The notes: generated by a model not told the origin, from the letters alone. A stretch of 64,000 nucleotides of DNA from Ferranicluibacter rubi (GCF_011603255.1 NZ_JAANCM010000001.1:372001-436000); one strand, 5' to 3'. Counted from the stretch's first letter, positions 25,331-35,621 are shown. A program made the numbers and translations.

Positions 25331-26506
25331 TCAGCGAAGCGGGATCCGGCAGGTAAAGCAGGTTTCCGCTTCGTTCGACGTGACGTCGATCGTGCCGCCA
25401 TGCGCCTTGACGATCTCTGAGGCGATATAGAGCCCGAGGCCCAATCCTTCGCGGCCATGCTCGACCGTGGCACGCACAAAGGGCTTGAACAGGTCGCGCC
25501 GGACGGCCTGCGGGATCTGCTTGCCCGAATTGGTGACGCTGACAATGAACTCGCGTCCGACCTCCGCCGTCCTCACCCGGATCGGGCTATCGGCGTTGCC
25601 ATGCGTCAGGGCATTTGCCACGAGGTTGGAGACGAGCTGGCCCATCCGGCCTTCGTCGCAGCGCACGAGGCAATCGCTGAAATCGGTTTCGATCGACCGG
25701 CCGGGATTGGCGATGCTCAGCTCGGCAACCACATGCTCCAGCACGGGCCGCAGCGGCACGCGCTCGGCCTGCTCCACCGCCAGCCCGCCGCCCAGACGCC
25801 CGCGCGCGAAGTCCAGGACATTGTCGATGAGACCCGACATCCGCACGACGCTGGCACGCATGAGCTCCACCACGGTCTTCGACTTGTCGCTGAGGTCAGT
25901 GCGCGCCAGCATGCGCGTGCCCGCGTCGATCGAGGCCAGGGGATTGCGCAGGTCGTGGCCGAGAACGGCGATGAATTGTTCGCGCAGTTCGTTCGCATGC
26001 CGGTCCTGCTCCATCTTGCGACGGGCATCGACGTGGAAGGCGATCAGCTCGGCAAACAGCCGGAACATATCGACGATCTCAGGCGTGTTGAGCTTGTTGG
26101 GTGCGGGATCGATGGCGCAGAGCGTGCCGAAGAAGGAGCCGTCCGAGAGAAGGATGGGGGCGGAGATGTAGCTCTGGAAGCCGTATTGCGCCGGCGTGTG
26201 ATGACAGGCGAATTCCGGGTCTTTGGCCACATGCTCGATGATGACGACTTCGCGATGATCGCGGATTTCGTTGCAGATGGTCGTCTCGATAGCCAATTCA
26301 TTGCCGGGGGCGACGCCGAAGTCGATCTTGTCGAGAACGCCGCAGGCGATCCACCGGCTTTCCGTGACGCGGGCCACGGCAGCAAAGCCCATGCCGGTGA
26401 CGCGGCAGACGACATCCAGAACTTTCGGTACGGCATCGATCCTGGAGACGATATCGACGGATTCGGCGGCCAGATCGGGCAACGGTATACTCTCGGAACA
26501 GAACAT
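25331..26506 (-). CDS. Soluble GAF-domain sensor histidine kinase
   Basis: 391 residues from ATG 26506, without a membrane segment. A GAF domain (about 22-160, with YISAPILLSDGSFFGTLCAI) is followed by HisKA with phospho-acceptor His184 (VLGHDLRNPLASI). An HATPase domain with NLVANALTHG and GLGLGLYIASEIVKAHGG closes the protein. The GAF domain is of the type found in bacteriophytochrome-like and redox-sensing kinases, but no chromophore cysteine can be assigned. No response regulator is adjacent. It faces dapD tail to tail with 21 bases between. Confidence 0.88.
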   Translation of the reverse strand: MFCSESIPLPDLAAESVDIVSRIDAVPKVLDVVCRVTGMGFAAVARVTESRWIACGVLDKIDFGVAPGNELAIETTICNEIRDHREVVIIEHVAKDPEFACHHTPAQYGFQSYISAPILLSDGSFFGTLCAIDPAPNKLNTPEIVDMFRLFAELIAFHVDARRKMEQDRHANELREQFIAVLGHDLRNPLASIDAGTRMLARTDLSDKSKTVVELMRASVVRMSGLIDNVLDFARGRLGGGLAVEQAERVPLRPVLEHVVAELSIANPGRSIETDFSDCLVRCDEGRMGQLVSNLVANALTHGNADSPIRVRTAEVGREFIVSVTNSGKQIPQAVRRDLFKPFVRATVEHGREGLGLGLYIASEIVKAHGGTIDVTSNEAETCFTCRIPLR

Positions 26507-26600
26507 TAGACGTGGTTGCGAGGGTAACCTTTCGCACACCCACAAGCAATGGGCGCAACGGAGCATCTGCCCTGATGACGCTCCGTTGATGTAGCGATAT

Positions 26601-27641
26601 CTAACGTTTGAAAGGCTCGGGGCGCCGGTTGGCGGCCTGCCGCTCCACCATCCAGCCGGGATATTCCGGGGCAAGCGCGCTGACCGTGCCGAGCCGATCG
26701 AGATCCTCGGCATCCAGCCGAACCTCGGTGGCCTTCAGGTTTTGCTCCAGCTGTTCCAGCCGCTTGGCGCCGATGATGACGGTGCTGACGAAAGGCTTGG
26801 CGAGAATATAGGCGAGCGCGATCTCGGCGACGCTGACACCATGCTTTTCACCGACCTCGCGCATGGCGGCAACGCAGGCCCAGGCCCGGTCCTTGTCGAC
26901 GGGCGGAAAGTCGAAGGTGGCGCGGCGGCCCTCGCCGTTTCCGGGTGCGCCCGGGCCATACTTGCCGGACAGGAGCCCGCCGGCCAGCGGCGACCAGACC
27001 ATGAGGCCGAGCTTTTCCTCCAGCAGTAACGGAGCAAGCTCCCGCTCCAGATCGCGCCCGGCAATCGAGTAATAGGCCTGTAAACTGTCGAAGCGGGCGT
27101 AGCCCTTGCGTTCAGAGATGCCGAGGGCCTTCGCGATCCGCCAGGCCTGCCAGCTGGAGACGCCGATGTACCGCACGAGCCCGCGGGAGACGAGGTCGTC
27201 CAGCGCGCGCAGGGTTTCGTCGATCGGCGTGACGGGATCGGTGGCGTGGATCTGGTAGAGGTCGATATGGTCGGTCTGCAGGCGCTCGAGGCTTGCCTCG
27301 ACCGAGTCCATGATATGGCCACGGGAGGCGCCGCGGTCGTTGGGCTTGTCGCTCATCACACCATAGACCTTGGTGGCGATGATCACGTCCTTGCGGGCAA
27401 CCGCGTTGTTCTTCAGCGCCTGCCCCAGCAGCCGCTCCGACTGGCCGAAGGAATAGACGTCGGCGGTATCGATGAAATTGATGCCGGCGGCCAGCGACCG
27501 CTCGACGATCCGGTCGGCCGCGTCCTGGTCGACATCCGCGATCGGTCCCCATCGCGGATCGTCCGGCGAGCCGAAGGTCATCGTTCCCAAGCAGAGCTCG
27601 GAGACGAAGAGGCCGGTATTGCCAAGCTGGTTGTAGCGCAT
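26601..27641 (-). CDS. Aldo/keto reductase
   Basis: 346 residues, the (beta/alpha)8 aldo/keto reductase fold. Catalytic residues are visible in order: Asp and Tyr in FIDTADVYSFGQSE, Lys in IIATKVYG and His in LYQIHATDP. The C-terminal SPLAGGLLSGKYG and VSTVIIGAKRLEQLEQNL bind NADPH. It matches the YajO/Tas-like subgroup acting on small aldehydes or sugar derivatives; the physiological substrate is unknown. It is monocistronic between the GAF kinase and dmeF. Confidence 0.87.
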   Translation of the reverse strand: MRYNQLGNTGLFVSELCLGTMTFGSPDDPRWGPIADVDQDAADRIVERSLAAGINFIDTADVYSFGQSERLLGQALKNNAVARKDVIIATKVYGVMSDKPNDRGASRGHIMDSVEASLERLQTDHIDLYQIHATDPVTPIDETLRALDDLVSRGLVRYIGVSSWQAWRIAKALGISERKGYARFDSLQAYYSIAGRDLERELAPLLLEEKLGLMVWSPLAGGLLSGKYGPGAPGNGEGRRATFDFPPVDKDRAWACVAAMREVGEKHGVSVAEIALAYILAKPFVSTVIIGAKRLEQLEQNLKATEVRLDAEDLDRLGTVSALAPEYPGWMVERQAANRRPEPFKR

Positions 27642-27739
27642 GGTCTGTTCCCATCCTGTCGATATGGATCGCTTTGGGTGCGTTCTGACCTACTAGCTAG
27701 AGGAGGGTCGACGCAGGTCCAGCGTCATCTTCCGTACAC

Positions 27740-28738
27740 TCAAGCTACTTCGAAGTCTGCCGCCTCCACCTCGATCGTCACATGCGAAAGCTCCGTGATA
27801 TGCGCGAGTTTCGCGCGGTAGAAGGCCGGAGGCTTCGGGCTCGCTGCCTTCAGCGCGACGATGGCGCCGTGATGGCCGGGGCCGAGCTGCCAGACGTGCA
27901 GGTCGGTGATCCTGACATCGCCATCCTCCACGGCGTGGCGGATTTCGTCGGGCAGATCTTCGCCTGCGGGACCGTAATCGAGCAGAACCGCGCCGCTGTC
28001 GCGCAGGAGGCCGAACGACCAGCGGGCGATGACGAGCGCACCGACGATACCGATGGCAGGATCGAGCCAGAGCCAGCCGTAAAGGCTGCCAAGAACCAGC
28101 GCGGCAATGGCCAGGACCGAGGTCAGGGCATCGGCGAGCACATGAAGATAGGCGCCGCGCAGATTGTTATCCGTGTGGTGCGGGGCTTGCGAATGATGAT
28201 CGTGGTGGGGGTGATCATGACCATGGGTGTGGTCATGATGGTGCCCGCCATCGCCATGGCTATGACCACCGTGTCCATGATGATGATCGCCGCCGAGCAG
28301 CCAGGCGCAGAGGAGATTGACGGCTAGGCCGAGGGCTGCGACGGCGATCGCCTGATGAAAGTCGATCGACACGGGCGACCACAGCCGCAGCGCGCTTTCC
28401 CAGGCGATGAACAAAGCGACGAGGGCCAGAACGATGGCGCTGGCAAAGCCTGCGAGATCGCCAAGCTTGCCCGTACCAAAGGTGAAGCGCGGGTTGCGGG
28501 CATTGCGCCGGGCATAGACATAGGCAAGGGCCGTGATCAGCATCGCGGCTGCGTGGGTGGACATATGCCAGCCATCCGCGACCAGCGCCATGGAGCCGAA
28601 GGCGGTGCCGGCCACGATTTCCGCGACCATCATGGCGGCGGTCAGCGCGATGACGATCCATGTGCGACGCTCGTTGCGCGCATGGTCGCGGCCAAGGAAG
28701 ACGTGCTCGTGCGGGCTCGAAAGGCGGTTCTCGGTCAT
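27740..28738 (-). CDS. dmeF: Cation diffusion facilitator, Co/Ni efflux protein DmeF
   Basis: 332 residues with six membrane helices. The transport-site pattern is VADGWHMSTH (D55, H58) in helix 2 and YLHVLADALTS (H199, D203) in helix 5. Between helices 4 and 5 lies a His-rich cytoplasmic loop (about 151-188) with more than 15 histidines. This is typical of CDF exporters handling Zn, Co or Ni. Its start overlaps the stop of the RcnR-type regulator gene dmeR by 4 bases, the arrangement reported for the Rhizobium dmeRF operon, where it confers Co and Ni resistance. Zn as substrate is less likely given the regulator. Confidence 0.9.
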   Translation of the reverse strand: MTENRLSSPHEHVFLGRDHARNERRTWIVIALTAAMMVAEIVAGTAFGSMALVADGWHMSTHAAAMLITALAYVYARRNARNPRFTFGTGKLGDLAGFASAIVLALVALFIAWESALRLWSPVSIDFHQAIAVAALGLAVNLLCAWLLGGDHHHGHGGHSHGDGGHHHDHTHGHDHPHHDHHSQAPHHTDNNLRGAYLHVLADALTSVLAIAALVLGSLYGWLWLDPAIGIVGALVIARWSFGLLRDSGAVLLDYGPAGEDLPDEIRHAVEDGDVRITDLHVWQLGPGHHGAIVALKAASPKPPAFYRAKLAHITELSHVTIEVEAADFEVA

Positions 28739-29013
28739 TTCAGGTAGGTCCTCATCACCTCGATCAGATCTGCGGCACCCCTCGCCCGCTCGGGATCGTC
28801 ATCCGTATCAGGGTCGGCCACGTGGTTGCGGATGTGATCCTCGATCAGCTCGGCCGTCAGCCCGGTGACCGCACCGCGAACGGACGCGACCTGGTTGAGG
28901 ATGGCGCCACAGGGCTCATCCGCTTCCAACGCGCGTTCGATCGCCTCCAACTGCCCCCTGAGGCGGCGGACGCGGGCGATCAGCTTGGTCTTGTTCTTCG
29001 ACATATGCGACAT
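28735..29013 (-). CDS. dmeR: RcnR/DmeR-type Co(II)/Ni(II)-responsive repressor
   Basis: 92 residues of the CsoR/RcnR family (DUF156), an all-helical DNA-binding metal sensor. With the first ATG (29013) the protein starts MSH and presents His3, Cys35, His60 and His64, the ligand set known for E. coli RcnR. This supports both that start codon and Co/Ni sensing rather than Cu sensing. There is no obvious Shine-Dalgarno. A G-tract inverted repeat lies directly upstream of the start. It is co-transcribed with dmeF. Confidence 0.9.
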   Translation of the reverse strand: MSHMSKNKTKLIARVRRLRGQLEAIERALEADEPCGAILNQVASVRGAVTGLTAELIEDHIRNHVADPDTDDDPERARGAADLIEVMRTYLK

Positions 29014-29016
29014 AGC

Positions 29017-29039
29017 ATAGGGGGATACCCTATATTACC
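29017..29039 (-). promoter_or_regulatory. dmeRF operator/promoter region
   Basis: Inverted repeat ATAGGG-GGATA-CCCTAT at 29017-29033, with a run of five G, overlaps the space just upstream of dmeR. RcnR-type repressors bind G/C-tract inverted repeats. On the minus strand TAATAT (29039-29034) could be the -10, which would put the transcription start inside the repeat with a very short leader. The promoter assignment is tentative. Confidence 0.6.
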
Positions 29040-29129
29040 CTCTCTCGCAATCCGTTGCTGCATCAGCGAACTGCCGTGACAGCCGGGGAGCGATCGGCTA
29101 CATCTTTGCGGAATCAACAGGCTGCCTTC

Positions 29130-30371
29130 ATGTCCCTTGCCGATCCCGCATCCTCCGCTCATTCCTCTTCCGCGCCTTCTTCCAGCGACCCGGTGGCCAA
29201 TCTGGCCGCCCTCATCCGCTGCCCATCCGTGACGCCTGCCGAAGGCGGCGCGCTCGGGGTGCTCGATGCCATGCTGGCGCCGCTCGGCTTCTCAGTGAAC
29301 CGCGTGCTCGCGCAGGAAGAGGGGACGCCCGATATCGAGAACCTCTATGCCCGCCTCGGCAGCCCCGGCGGTCCGCACCTGCTGTTTGCCGGCCACACCG
29401 ACGTCGTGCCTGTCGGCGACGCGGCGGCGTGGACGCACCCGCCTTTCTCCGCCACCGTCGAAAATGGCATGATGTATGGCCGCGGTGCGGTCGACATGAA
29501 GGGCGGCATTGCCTGCTTCATCGCCGCCGTCGCCCGTTACGTCGACCGGCACGGAGCGCCGAAGGGGGCGATCTCTCTCCTCATCACCGGTGACGAGGAA
29601 GGCCCCGCCATCAATGGCACCACCAAGCTGCTCGACTGGGCGAAGGCCCGCGGCGAGCGCTGGGACGCCTGCATCGTCGGCGAGCCGACCAATCCCGACC
29701 GGCTCGGCGACATGATCAAGATCGGCCGGCGCGGCTCGCTGTCGGGCACCGTCATGGTTCACGGCGTGCAGGGCCATGCCGCCTATCCGCATCTGGCAGA
29801 CAGCCCGGTGCGGGGCGCGCTGCAGCTTGCAACCGCCCTCATGGATCCGCCCTTCGACGCGGGCACGGAAAACTTCCAGCCGTCGAACCTCGAGGTCACC
29901 AGCCTCGATGTCGGCAATCCCGCCGTCAACGTCATCCCGGCACGCGCGACCTTCCGCTTCAACATCCGCTTCAACGATACGTGGGACGCCGACAGCCTCA
30001 AGGCGGAGATCATCGCGCGGCTCGACCGGGCAGCCGCGGATGGCCCGCTCCGGCCGGGTCGCGATCCCGTTCGCTACGATCTCGTGTGGAACGAGCGGCC
30101 GAGCCACGTCTTCCTGACGCGCAGCAACCAGCTCATCTCGTCGCTCTCGTCCGCCGTCGAGGCCGTGACCGGCCGGCAGCCGGCGCTTTCGACCACGGGC
30201 GGCACCTCGGATGCGCGCTTTATCAAGGATCACTGCCCGGTGGTGGAGTTCGGGCTCGTCGGCCAGACGATGCATATGGTGGACGAGCGCGTCTCCGTTG
30301 CCGATCTGGAAACGCTGACCGGCATCTATCTCGCCTTTCTCGAACGCTGGTTCGACAATGCCGCAGCTTGA
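29130..30371 (+). CDS. dapE: Succinyl-diaminopimelate desuccinylase
   Basis: 413 residues of the M20 metallopeptidase family. Metal-site motifs are [25 protein letters not shown] and [13 protein letters not shown], with [12 protein letters not shown] at the C-terminal site. It hydrolyses N-succinyl-L,L-diaminopimelate with two zinc ions. The Ser/Ala-rich first ~25 residues precede the conserved [21 protein letters not shown] start, making the protein slightly longer than usual; no better start codon exists downstream. It overlaps the next gene by 14 bases. Confidence 0.96.
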   Translation: MSLADPASSAHSSSAPSSSDPVANLAALIRCPSVTPAEGGALGVLDAMLAPLGFSVNRVLAQEEGTPDIENLYARLGSPGGPHLLFAGHTDVVPVGDAAAWTHPPFSATVENGMMYGRGAVDMKGGIACFIAAVARYVDRHGAPKGAISLLITGDEEGPAINGTTKLLDWAKARGERWDACIVGEPTNPDRLGDMIKIGRRGSLSGTVMVHGVQGHAAYPHLADSPVRGALQLATALMDPPFDAGTENFQPSNLEVTSLDVGNPAVNVIPARATFRFNIRFNDTWDADSLKAEIIARLDRAAADGPLRPGRDPVRYDLVWNERPSHVFLTRSNQLISSLSSAVEAVTGRQPALSTTGGTSDARFIKDHCPVVEFGLVGQTMHMVDERVSVADLETLTGIYLAFLERWFDNAAA

Positions 30372-30957
30372 CGAGATCGGCATCTACCTCAAGGGCGTCT
30401 GGATGCTGGTGCTGGGCAAGCCGGAAGGCTTCGACTGGCTGGATCTGAGCGCCTCCGGCGTCTGGCGCTCCTTTGCCGCCATTCTCTGGTGCCTGCCGGC
30501 GATGGCCGTCAGCTGGTCGGCCTGGCGCATGTTCTACCTTGCCAACATGCCCGATGGCTCGACGGCGGGTCTCGCCTTCATCGCCAAGCTGTTCATCGTG
30601 GATGTCGCGACCTGGATCCTGCCGATCCTGCTGATCATCATGCTCGCCCGGCCGCTCGGCTACGGGCCGGCACTGAGCGCGATCATCGTCGTCACCAACT
30701 GGCTGTCGATCCCGACCTTCTACGGCATGGCGTTTCCGGCGGCCATCCGGCTGGTCGTTCCCGGCAGCGAAGGGCTGACGGGCATGCTCTCGCTGATTGC
30801 CCTCATTGCCATCATCATCGCGATCTTCCGGGTGCTGAAAGTCATCACGGGCGGTGATCAGACGCTGCTCGCCGCAACGCTCTCCGCTCTGTTCATCCTG
30901 CCGTCGCTGATGATCGGCGAAATGCTGCAGCGCAGCTTCGGCCTGCTGCCGGCGTAA
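30358..30957 (+). CDS. Conserved membrane protein of unknown function
   Basis: 199 residues with about five hydrophobic segments (near 38-58, 70-95, 105-125, 140-160, 170-190). A soluble lead [31 protein letters not shown] precedes them. I do not recognise a named family. The start overlaps the dapE coding end by 14 bases, so the two are translationally linked. The pairing dapE-membrane protein-truA appears conserved in rhizobial chromosomes as far as I recall. It ends 6 bases before the convergent truA stop. Confidence 0.72.
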   Translation: MPQLDEIGIYLKGVWMLVLGKPEGFDWLDLSASGVWRSFAAILWCLPAMAVSWSAWRMFYLANMPDGSTAGLAFIAKLFIVDVATWILPILLIIMLARPLGYGPALSAIIVVTNWLSIPTFYGMAFPAAIRLVVPGSEGLTGMLSLIALIAIIIAIFRVLKVITGGDQTLLAATLSALFILPSLMIGEMLQRSFGLLPA

Positions 30958-30963
30958 AGCCGG

Positions 30964-31707
30964 TCAGTAATCAACCTGCATGAAATAGAGCCCATCCGGC
31001 GGGGCGACCGGGCCGCAGGCCTTGCGATCGCAGGCGTCGAGGGCAGCACGTACCCGCTCGACCGGCCACTTCCCCTCGCCCACCATCTTCAGCGTTCCCG
31101 CCAGCGAGCGGATCTGGTTGTGGAGAAAGCTCTGGGCCGTGGCCCGAATCTCGATCACGTCTCCATCCCGCGTCACATCCAGCCGGTCGAGCGTGCGCAC
31201 GGGGCTATTGGCCTGGCAGTGGACAGAGCGGAACGTGGTGAAATCATGCCGGCCGACCAGCGTCTGCGCCGCCTCGTGCATCAGCCCCGCGTCCAGCGGC
31301 TTCACCACCCACCAGGCCCGCTTGGCTTCGAGCGCCAGAGGCGAGTGGCGGCAGATGATGCGGTAGAGGTAGTGGCGGCGAAGGGCCGAGAAGCGCGCGT
31401 CGAACGTCTCCGGCACGGATTCGGCGTCGAGGATCGCGACCCGCTCACCATGCTGGCCAAGATGCGCGTTCAGCGCGTTGCGCAGCGTTTCCGCCGGCCA
31501 GTCGCGGGTGAGATCGGTATGCGCCACCTGACCGCGGGCGTGCACACCGGAGTCGGTGCGGCCCGCGCCGCGGACCGCCACGGTCTCGCCCGTCAGCCGC
31601 AGGATGGCGCCTTCGATGGCGCCCTGTACGGAGCGGCCATTGTCCTGGCGCTGCCAACCGACATAGGACGTTCCGTCATATTCCACCAGAAGCCGGAAGC
31701 GCGGCAT
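30964..31707 (-). CDS. truA: tRNA pseudouridine(38-40) synthase TruA
   Basis: 247 residues. The N-terminus [17 protein letters not shown] and the catalytic [17 protein letters not shown] (nucleophilic Asp in RTD) are diagnostic, as is [21 protein letters not shown] near the C-terminus. It isomerises uridines 38-40 in the tRNA anticodon arm. The start abuts the fmt stop with no gap, giving a def-fmt-truA transcription unit read leftwards. Confidence 0.96.
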   Translation of the reverse strand: MPRFRLLVEYDGTSYVGWQRQDNGRSVQGAIEGAILRLTGETVAVRGAGRTDSGVHARGQVAHTDLTRDWPAETLRNALNAHLGQHGERVAILDAESVPETFDARFSALRRHYLYRIICRHSPLALEAKRAWWVVKPLDAGLMHEAAQTLVGRHDFTTFRSVHCQANSPVRTLDRLDVTRDGDVIEIRATAQSFLHNQIRSLAGTLKMVGEGKWPVERVRAALDACDRKACGPVAPPDGLYFMQVDY

Positions 31708-32643
31708 TCAGAACAGCCTCGTGCCGGCGGGAACCGGCGTACCGCGCCGGAATTCGTCAGCGGGCAGAACCTTGCCACCCGCCTTCTGCAGCCGCGTCAG
31801 GCGGATGGAGCCATCCCCGCAGGCAATCGTCAGGTCGTCGAAGAGGGCCGTGCCCGTCTCACCGCTGGCCGTCTCGACCGTGGAGGCGAGAACCTTGACC
31901 CGCTCCCGCTTGCCGGCGATGTCGAGTTCGAACCAGGCGCCCGGAAAGGGCGACAGGCCGCGAATGTGATCGTGGACTTCCTGCGCCGGCCTGGCGAAAT
32001 CGATGTGGGTTTCGCCCTTGGCAATCTTCGCGGCATAGAGGACGCCCTCCTCGCGCTGCGGGGTCAGCGGCAGATCGTCCGCTTCCAGCTTCTCCAGTGC
32101 CTCGCGCATCAGGGCCGCACCGCGCACCATGAGCTTGTCGTGCAGCTCGCCCGCCGTCATGTCGGGGCCGATGGTGACGAGGCTCGTCAGGGCCACGGGG
32201 CCGGTGTCGAGCCCCTTCTCCATCTTCATGACCATCATGCCGGTTTCCCGGTCGCCCGCCATGATCGCCCGCTGGATGGGGGCAGCACCGCGCCAGCGCG
32301 GTAGCAGGGAGGCATGGCCGTTGTAGCAGCCCAGCCGCGTGCCCGACAGAATGGCTTCCGGCAGAAGCAGGCCATAGGCCACGACGACGGCCACGTCGGC
32401 ATCCAGCGCGCGAAACGCTTCTCGGTCATCGTCCGTCTTGAAATTCAACGGCGTGCGAACCTCGATGCCGAGCAGTTCTGCGGCCTGATGCACAGGGGAT
32501 TTCTGCAGATCGAGCCCGCGTCGGCCGCCGGGACGCGGCGGCTGGGTGTAGACGGCAGCGATCTTATGGCCAGCCTGCGCCAGTGCGGCGAGCGTCGGCA
32601 CGGAGAACTCCGGCGTTCCCATGAAAATAATGCGCAGCGGCAT
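31708..32643 (-). CDS. fmt: Methionyl-tRNA formyltransferase
   Basis: 311 residues. [14 protein letters not shown] at the N-terminus and the formyltransferase motif [20 protein letters not shown] (Asn and His of the catalytic triad) are present, with the Asp in LDTGPVAL. The C-terminal OB-like domain recognises initiator tRNA. It uses 10-formyl-THF to formylate Met-tRNAi. It sits between def and truA, with def 72 bp upstream. Confidence 0.96.
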   Translation of the reverse strand: MPLRIIFMGTPEFSVPTLAALAQAGHKIAAVYTQPPRPGGRRGLDLQKSPVHQAAELLGIEVRTPLNFKTDDDREAFRALDADVAVVVAYGLLLPEAILSGTRLGCYNGHASLLPRWRGAAPIQRAIMAGDRETGMMVMKMEKGLDTGPVALTSLVTIGPDMTAGELHDKLMVRGAALMREALEKLEADDLPLTPQREEGVLYAAKIAKGETHIDFARPAQEVHDHIRGLSPFPGAWFELDIAGKRERVKVLASTVETASGETGTALFDDLTIACGDGSIRLTRLQKAGGKVLPADEFRRGTPVPAGTRLF

Positions 32644-32715
32644 GATGGCCTCCTCTGGATAACGCGGCCGGGCGATAGCACGGTCGCGCCGGCAGCTGAC
32701 GGCGGCCCGCCCCGA

Positions 32716-33240
32716 TCAGATCGCCTTCGAACCGCGGGTCTTGGCGGCCTTGGTGAATTTGCGGACGACCATCTCGCGCTTCAGCTTGGAGATGTGGTCG
32801 ATAAACAGCACACCGTTCAAGTGGTCGATCTCGTGCTGCAGACAAGTGGCGAGCAGGCCATCCGCCGCGATTTCCTGCTGGCGACCCTCGCGGTCGAGAT
32901 AGCGCAGGGTGATGCCAGCGGGGCGCTCAACCTCGGCGTAATAGTCGGGGATCGACAGGCAGCCTTCCTCATAGACCGAACGCTCGTCCGTCGACGTCAG
33001 AATTTCCGGATTGATAAAGACCTGCGGCGCCGCGTCATCACCCTCCTTGGCAAGGTCGATCACCAGCAAGCGGCGGGGAAGGCCGATCTGGATTGCCGCC
33101 AGCCCGATGCCCGGCGCGTCGTACATGGTTTCCAGCATGTCGTCGGCGATCCGGCGCACGTCGTCGTCGACACGCTCGACGGGCGCGGAGATCTGGCGAA
33201 GCAGGGGATCGGGCAGGATGATAAGAGGCTTGATCGTCAT
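32716..33240 (-). CDS. def: Peptide deformylase
   Basis: 174 residues. All three family motifs are present: [19 protein letters not shown] and [12 protein letters not shown], supplying Cys and two His metal ligands plus the catalytic Glu. It removes the formyl group from nascent N-termini. It is the first gene of the def-fmt-truA unit and is divergent from rmuC, with a 143-bp shared upstream region. Confidence 0.97.
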   Translation of the reverse strand: MTIKPLIILPDPLLRQISAPVERVDDDVRRIADDMLETMYDAPGIGLAAIQIGLPRRLLVIDLAKEGDDAAPQVFINPEILTSTDERSVYEEGCLSIPDYYAEVERPAGITLRYLDREGRQQEIAADGLLATCLQHEIDHLNGVLFIDHISKLKREMVVRKFTKAAKTRGSKAI

Positions 33241-33383
33241 GGCGTCGTGATAGCCGATCTTTTCTGGCGATGGAATTCGGGCACCGAGAATTTGCGCTGA
33301 TTTTCACGCGGAATTTGTCGCAGACCCAGATGATGTTCACGATTTGATCTGGCCTTGGCGATAAATTTCGGTACAGTCCGGCC

Positions 33384-34616
33384 ATGAACGCTTTCTCGCT
33401 CACCGATATCGTGCTCGCAGCCGCCAACGCGATGGGCCTCTCCGCGTCCGTTTTCGCGTGGCTTCTGGTCGGCGCAGCGGTTCTCGTCGCTCTCGCCATC
33501 CTCGCTGCCTTTCGCCGCCGGGGCGCAGCCAATGCCGATACGGCGCAGGAGCAGATGGCCGCGCTGATCCAGTCGCAGACCGAGATGCAGGGCCGGATCG
33601 CGGCCATCGCCGACATCTTCGGCACGCGGCAATACGAGCTGAACCAGTCGATCAACCAGCGGATCGACGGCATGACGCAGCGCATCGGCGCCTCGATCAC
33701 CGAGCAGACGCGGCAGACGCATGAGAACCTGCGCACGCTGCAGGAGCGGCTGGCCGTGATCGACACGGCCCAGACGAACATCCAGTCGCTTGCCAAAGAC
33801 ATGGCCGGGCTGCAGCAGATCCTTGCCAACAAGCAGACGCGCGGCGCCTTCGGCCAGGGGCGCATGGAAACGATCATCGCCGACGGCCTGCCGCAGGGCG
33901 CCTATGTATTTCAGGCGACGCTGTCCAACGCCTCGCGGCCGGACTGCATTATCCGCATGCCGAACGGCCAGCCGGGACTGGCGATCGATGCGAAGTTTCC
34001 GCTGGAGGCGTGGAACGCCATGCGGGCGGCACAAACGCCGGAGCTGAAACGACAGGCATCGCTCCTCTTCCGGCGCGACATCGAGGTGCATATCAAGGAC
34101 ATCGCCGGGAAATACCTGATCCCTGGCGAGACGCAGGATACGGCCTTCCTGTTCGTGCCCTCCGAGTCGATCTTCGCCGACATTCACGAGCATTTCGAAA
34201 GCATCGTCCAGAAGGCGCACCGGTCGCGCGTCGTCATCGTCTCGCCCTCGCTGCTGCTGCTCTCCATTCAGGTCATCCAGGCGATCCTGCGCGACCATCG
34301 CATGCGCGAGCAAGCCCATCTGATCCAGGACGAAGTCGTGCGGCTGATGGAGGACCTGTCGCGGCTGGACGAGCGGGTGCGCAAGCTGCACGGGCACTTC
34401 ACCACCACGCAGAAGGACGTCGACGACATCCTGATCTCGTCCGACAAGCTGAAACGCCGGGGCGCGAAGATCGAGGCGCTGGACCTGCAGGAGGGCGGAG
34501 GCGTCGCGTCTGCGGACCCCGCGTCACCCATTCCGGCCAGTTCGCAGCCCGGACAAACGTCTGCCCCCGGCAGCCGCATCGGTTCGCTAAAGCTGAGAGT
34601 GGTTGACGAGGACTGA
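33384..34616 (+). CDS. rmuC: DNA recombination protein RmuC
   Basis: 410 residues. An N-terminal membrane helix (FAWLLVGAAVLVALAILAAF, about 24-43) is followed by a long coiled-coil region rich in Gln (50-150). The RmuC domain has GLAIDAKFPLEAWNAM, matching the restriction-endonuclease-like fold with the catalytic Asp/Lys. RmuC limits inversions at short inverted repeats. The last ~45 residues are Pro/Ser-rich and not conserved. It is divergent from def. Confidence 0.92.
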   Translation: MNAFSLTDIVLAAANAMGLSASVFAWLLVGAAVLVALAILAAFRRRGAANADTAQEQMAALIQSQTEMQGRIAAIADIFGTRQYELNQSINQRIDGMTQRIGASITEQTRQTHENLRTLQERLAVIDTAQTNIQSLAKDMAGLQQILANKQTRGAFGQGRMETIIADGLPQGAYVFQATLSNASRPDCIIRMPNGQPGLAIDAKFPLEAWNAMRAAQTPELKRQASLLFRRDIEVHIKDIAGKYLIPGETQDTAFLFVPSESIFADIHEHFESIVQKAHRSRVVIVSPSLLLLSIQVIQAILRDHRMREQAHLIQDEVVRLMEDLSRLDERVRKLHGHFTTTQKDVDDILISSDKLKRRGAKIEALDLQEGGGVASADPASPIPASSQPGQTSAPGSRIGSLKLRVVDED

Positions 34617-34678
34617 GAGCGTCGGGCAGTGTCCGGCTTACACACGCCGTTCAACGCGGCGCATTCGGGAGGCATTGC

Positions 34679-35578
34679 ATGATCACCGTTTTCGGTTCCA
34701 TCAATATGGACCTTATCGCCACCACGGCGCGCCTGCCGAAACCGGGCGAAACGGTGACGGGCAACAGTTTCACCACGGCAGCCGGCGGCAAAGGCGCAAA
34801 CCAGGCGCTGGCTGCAACCCGCGCAGGCGCTTCCGTGCGCATGGCCGGCGCCGTTGGCTGGGATGCCTTCGCCGAATCCGCCCTCGGCCTCATGAAGGAG
34901 GCGGGGACAGACCTGTCTCTGGTGAAGACCGCAAGCGAGCCGACGGGCACCGCGCATATTCTGGTCGGCGGCGATGGCGAAAACGTGATCGTGGTCGTCG
35001 CCAGCGCCAACGGCACCGTCAACGAGGCGGATGCGCTGGCCGCCATCGAAACGATGACGCCGCAGGATACGCTGGTGCTACAGCTCGAAATACCGCCCGA
35101 AGCCGTCGAAGGCGCGCTTCTCGCCGCCCGCGAGCGCGGTGTCCGCTCGATCATCAATATCGCCCCTTTGACCGAACATGCCGCAGCGCTTGGCCGCATG
35201 GCCGATATCGTGGTGGCCAACGAAACCGAATTCGAGCGCCTCGCCGGCCGGGACCGGCTGTCGCCGGAAGAGCGCCAGTCGGCAATCCGTGCGCTCAGTG
35301 CCGAAACGGGCCAGACGGTCATCGTCACGCTGGGTGCGGACGGCGTCATCGCCATGCATGAGGGTGAAATGTTTGCGGCAGACGGCCTCGTGATCGAGCC
35401 TGTCGATACGGTCGGCGCCGGCGATACGTTCTGCGGCTATCTCGCAGCCGGGCTCGATGCCGGACTGCCGTTCGAGACGGCCCTGCGGCGGGCCGCGGTC
35501 GCAGGCTCGCTCGCCTGCCTCAAGTCTGGCGCCCAGCCCGCCATTCCGCTCGCGAGCGCGGTAGATGCTGCCCTTTGA
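34679..35578 (+). CDS. rbsK: Ribokinase
   Basis: 299 residues of the PfkB family. GSINMDLIATTARLPKPGET at the N-terminus, AAGGKGANQALAATRAG (sugar site) and DTVGAGDTFCGYLAAG (anion hole and catalytic Asp) are ribokinase-type. It phosphorylates D-ribose at O5 in the cytosol. GGGAGG lies 6 bases before the ATG. A nucleoside hydrolase gene lies 500 bp downstream on the opposite strand and would release ribose, suggesting nucleoside salvage. Confidence 0.92.
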   Translation: MITVFGSINMDLIATTARLPKPGETVTGNSFTTAAGGKGANQALAATRAGASVRMAGAVGWDAFAESALGLMKEAGTDLSLVKTASEPTGTAHILVGGDGENVIVVVASANGTVNEADALAAIETMTPQDTLVLQLEIPPEAVEGALLAARERGVRSIINIAPLTEHAAALGRMADIVVANETEFERLAGRDRLSPEERQSAIRALSAETGQTVIVTLGADGVIAMHEGEMFAADGLVIEPVDTVGAGDTFCGYLAAGLDAGLPFETALRRAAVAGSLACLKSGAQPAIPLASAVDAAL

Positions 35579-35621
35579 GGGCTGTCGCGAGACCCGGAGT
35601 TCCGGCAGCGTCTGCCTGACC

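Noticed and set aside
34640-34665. Hairpin before rbsK as a terminator of rmuC
   Set aside because: Only a 5-bp GC stem with no T-run; too weak to call.
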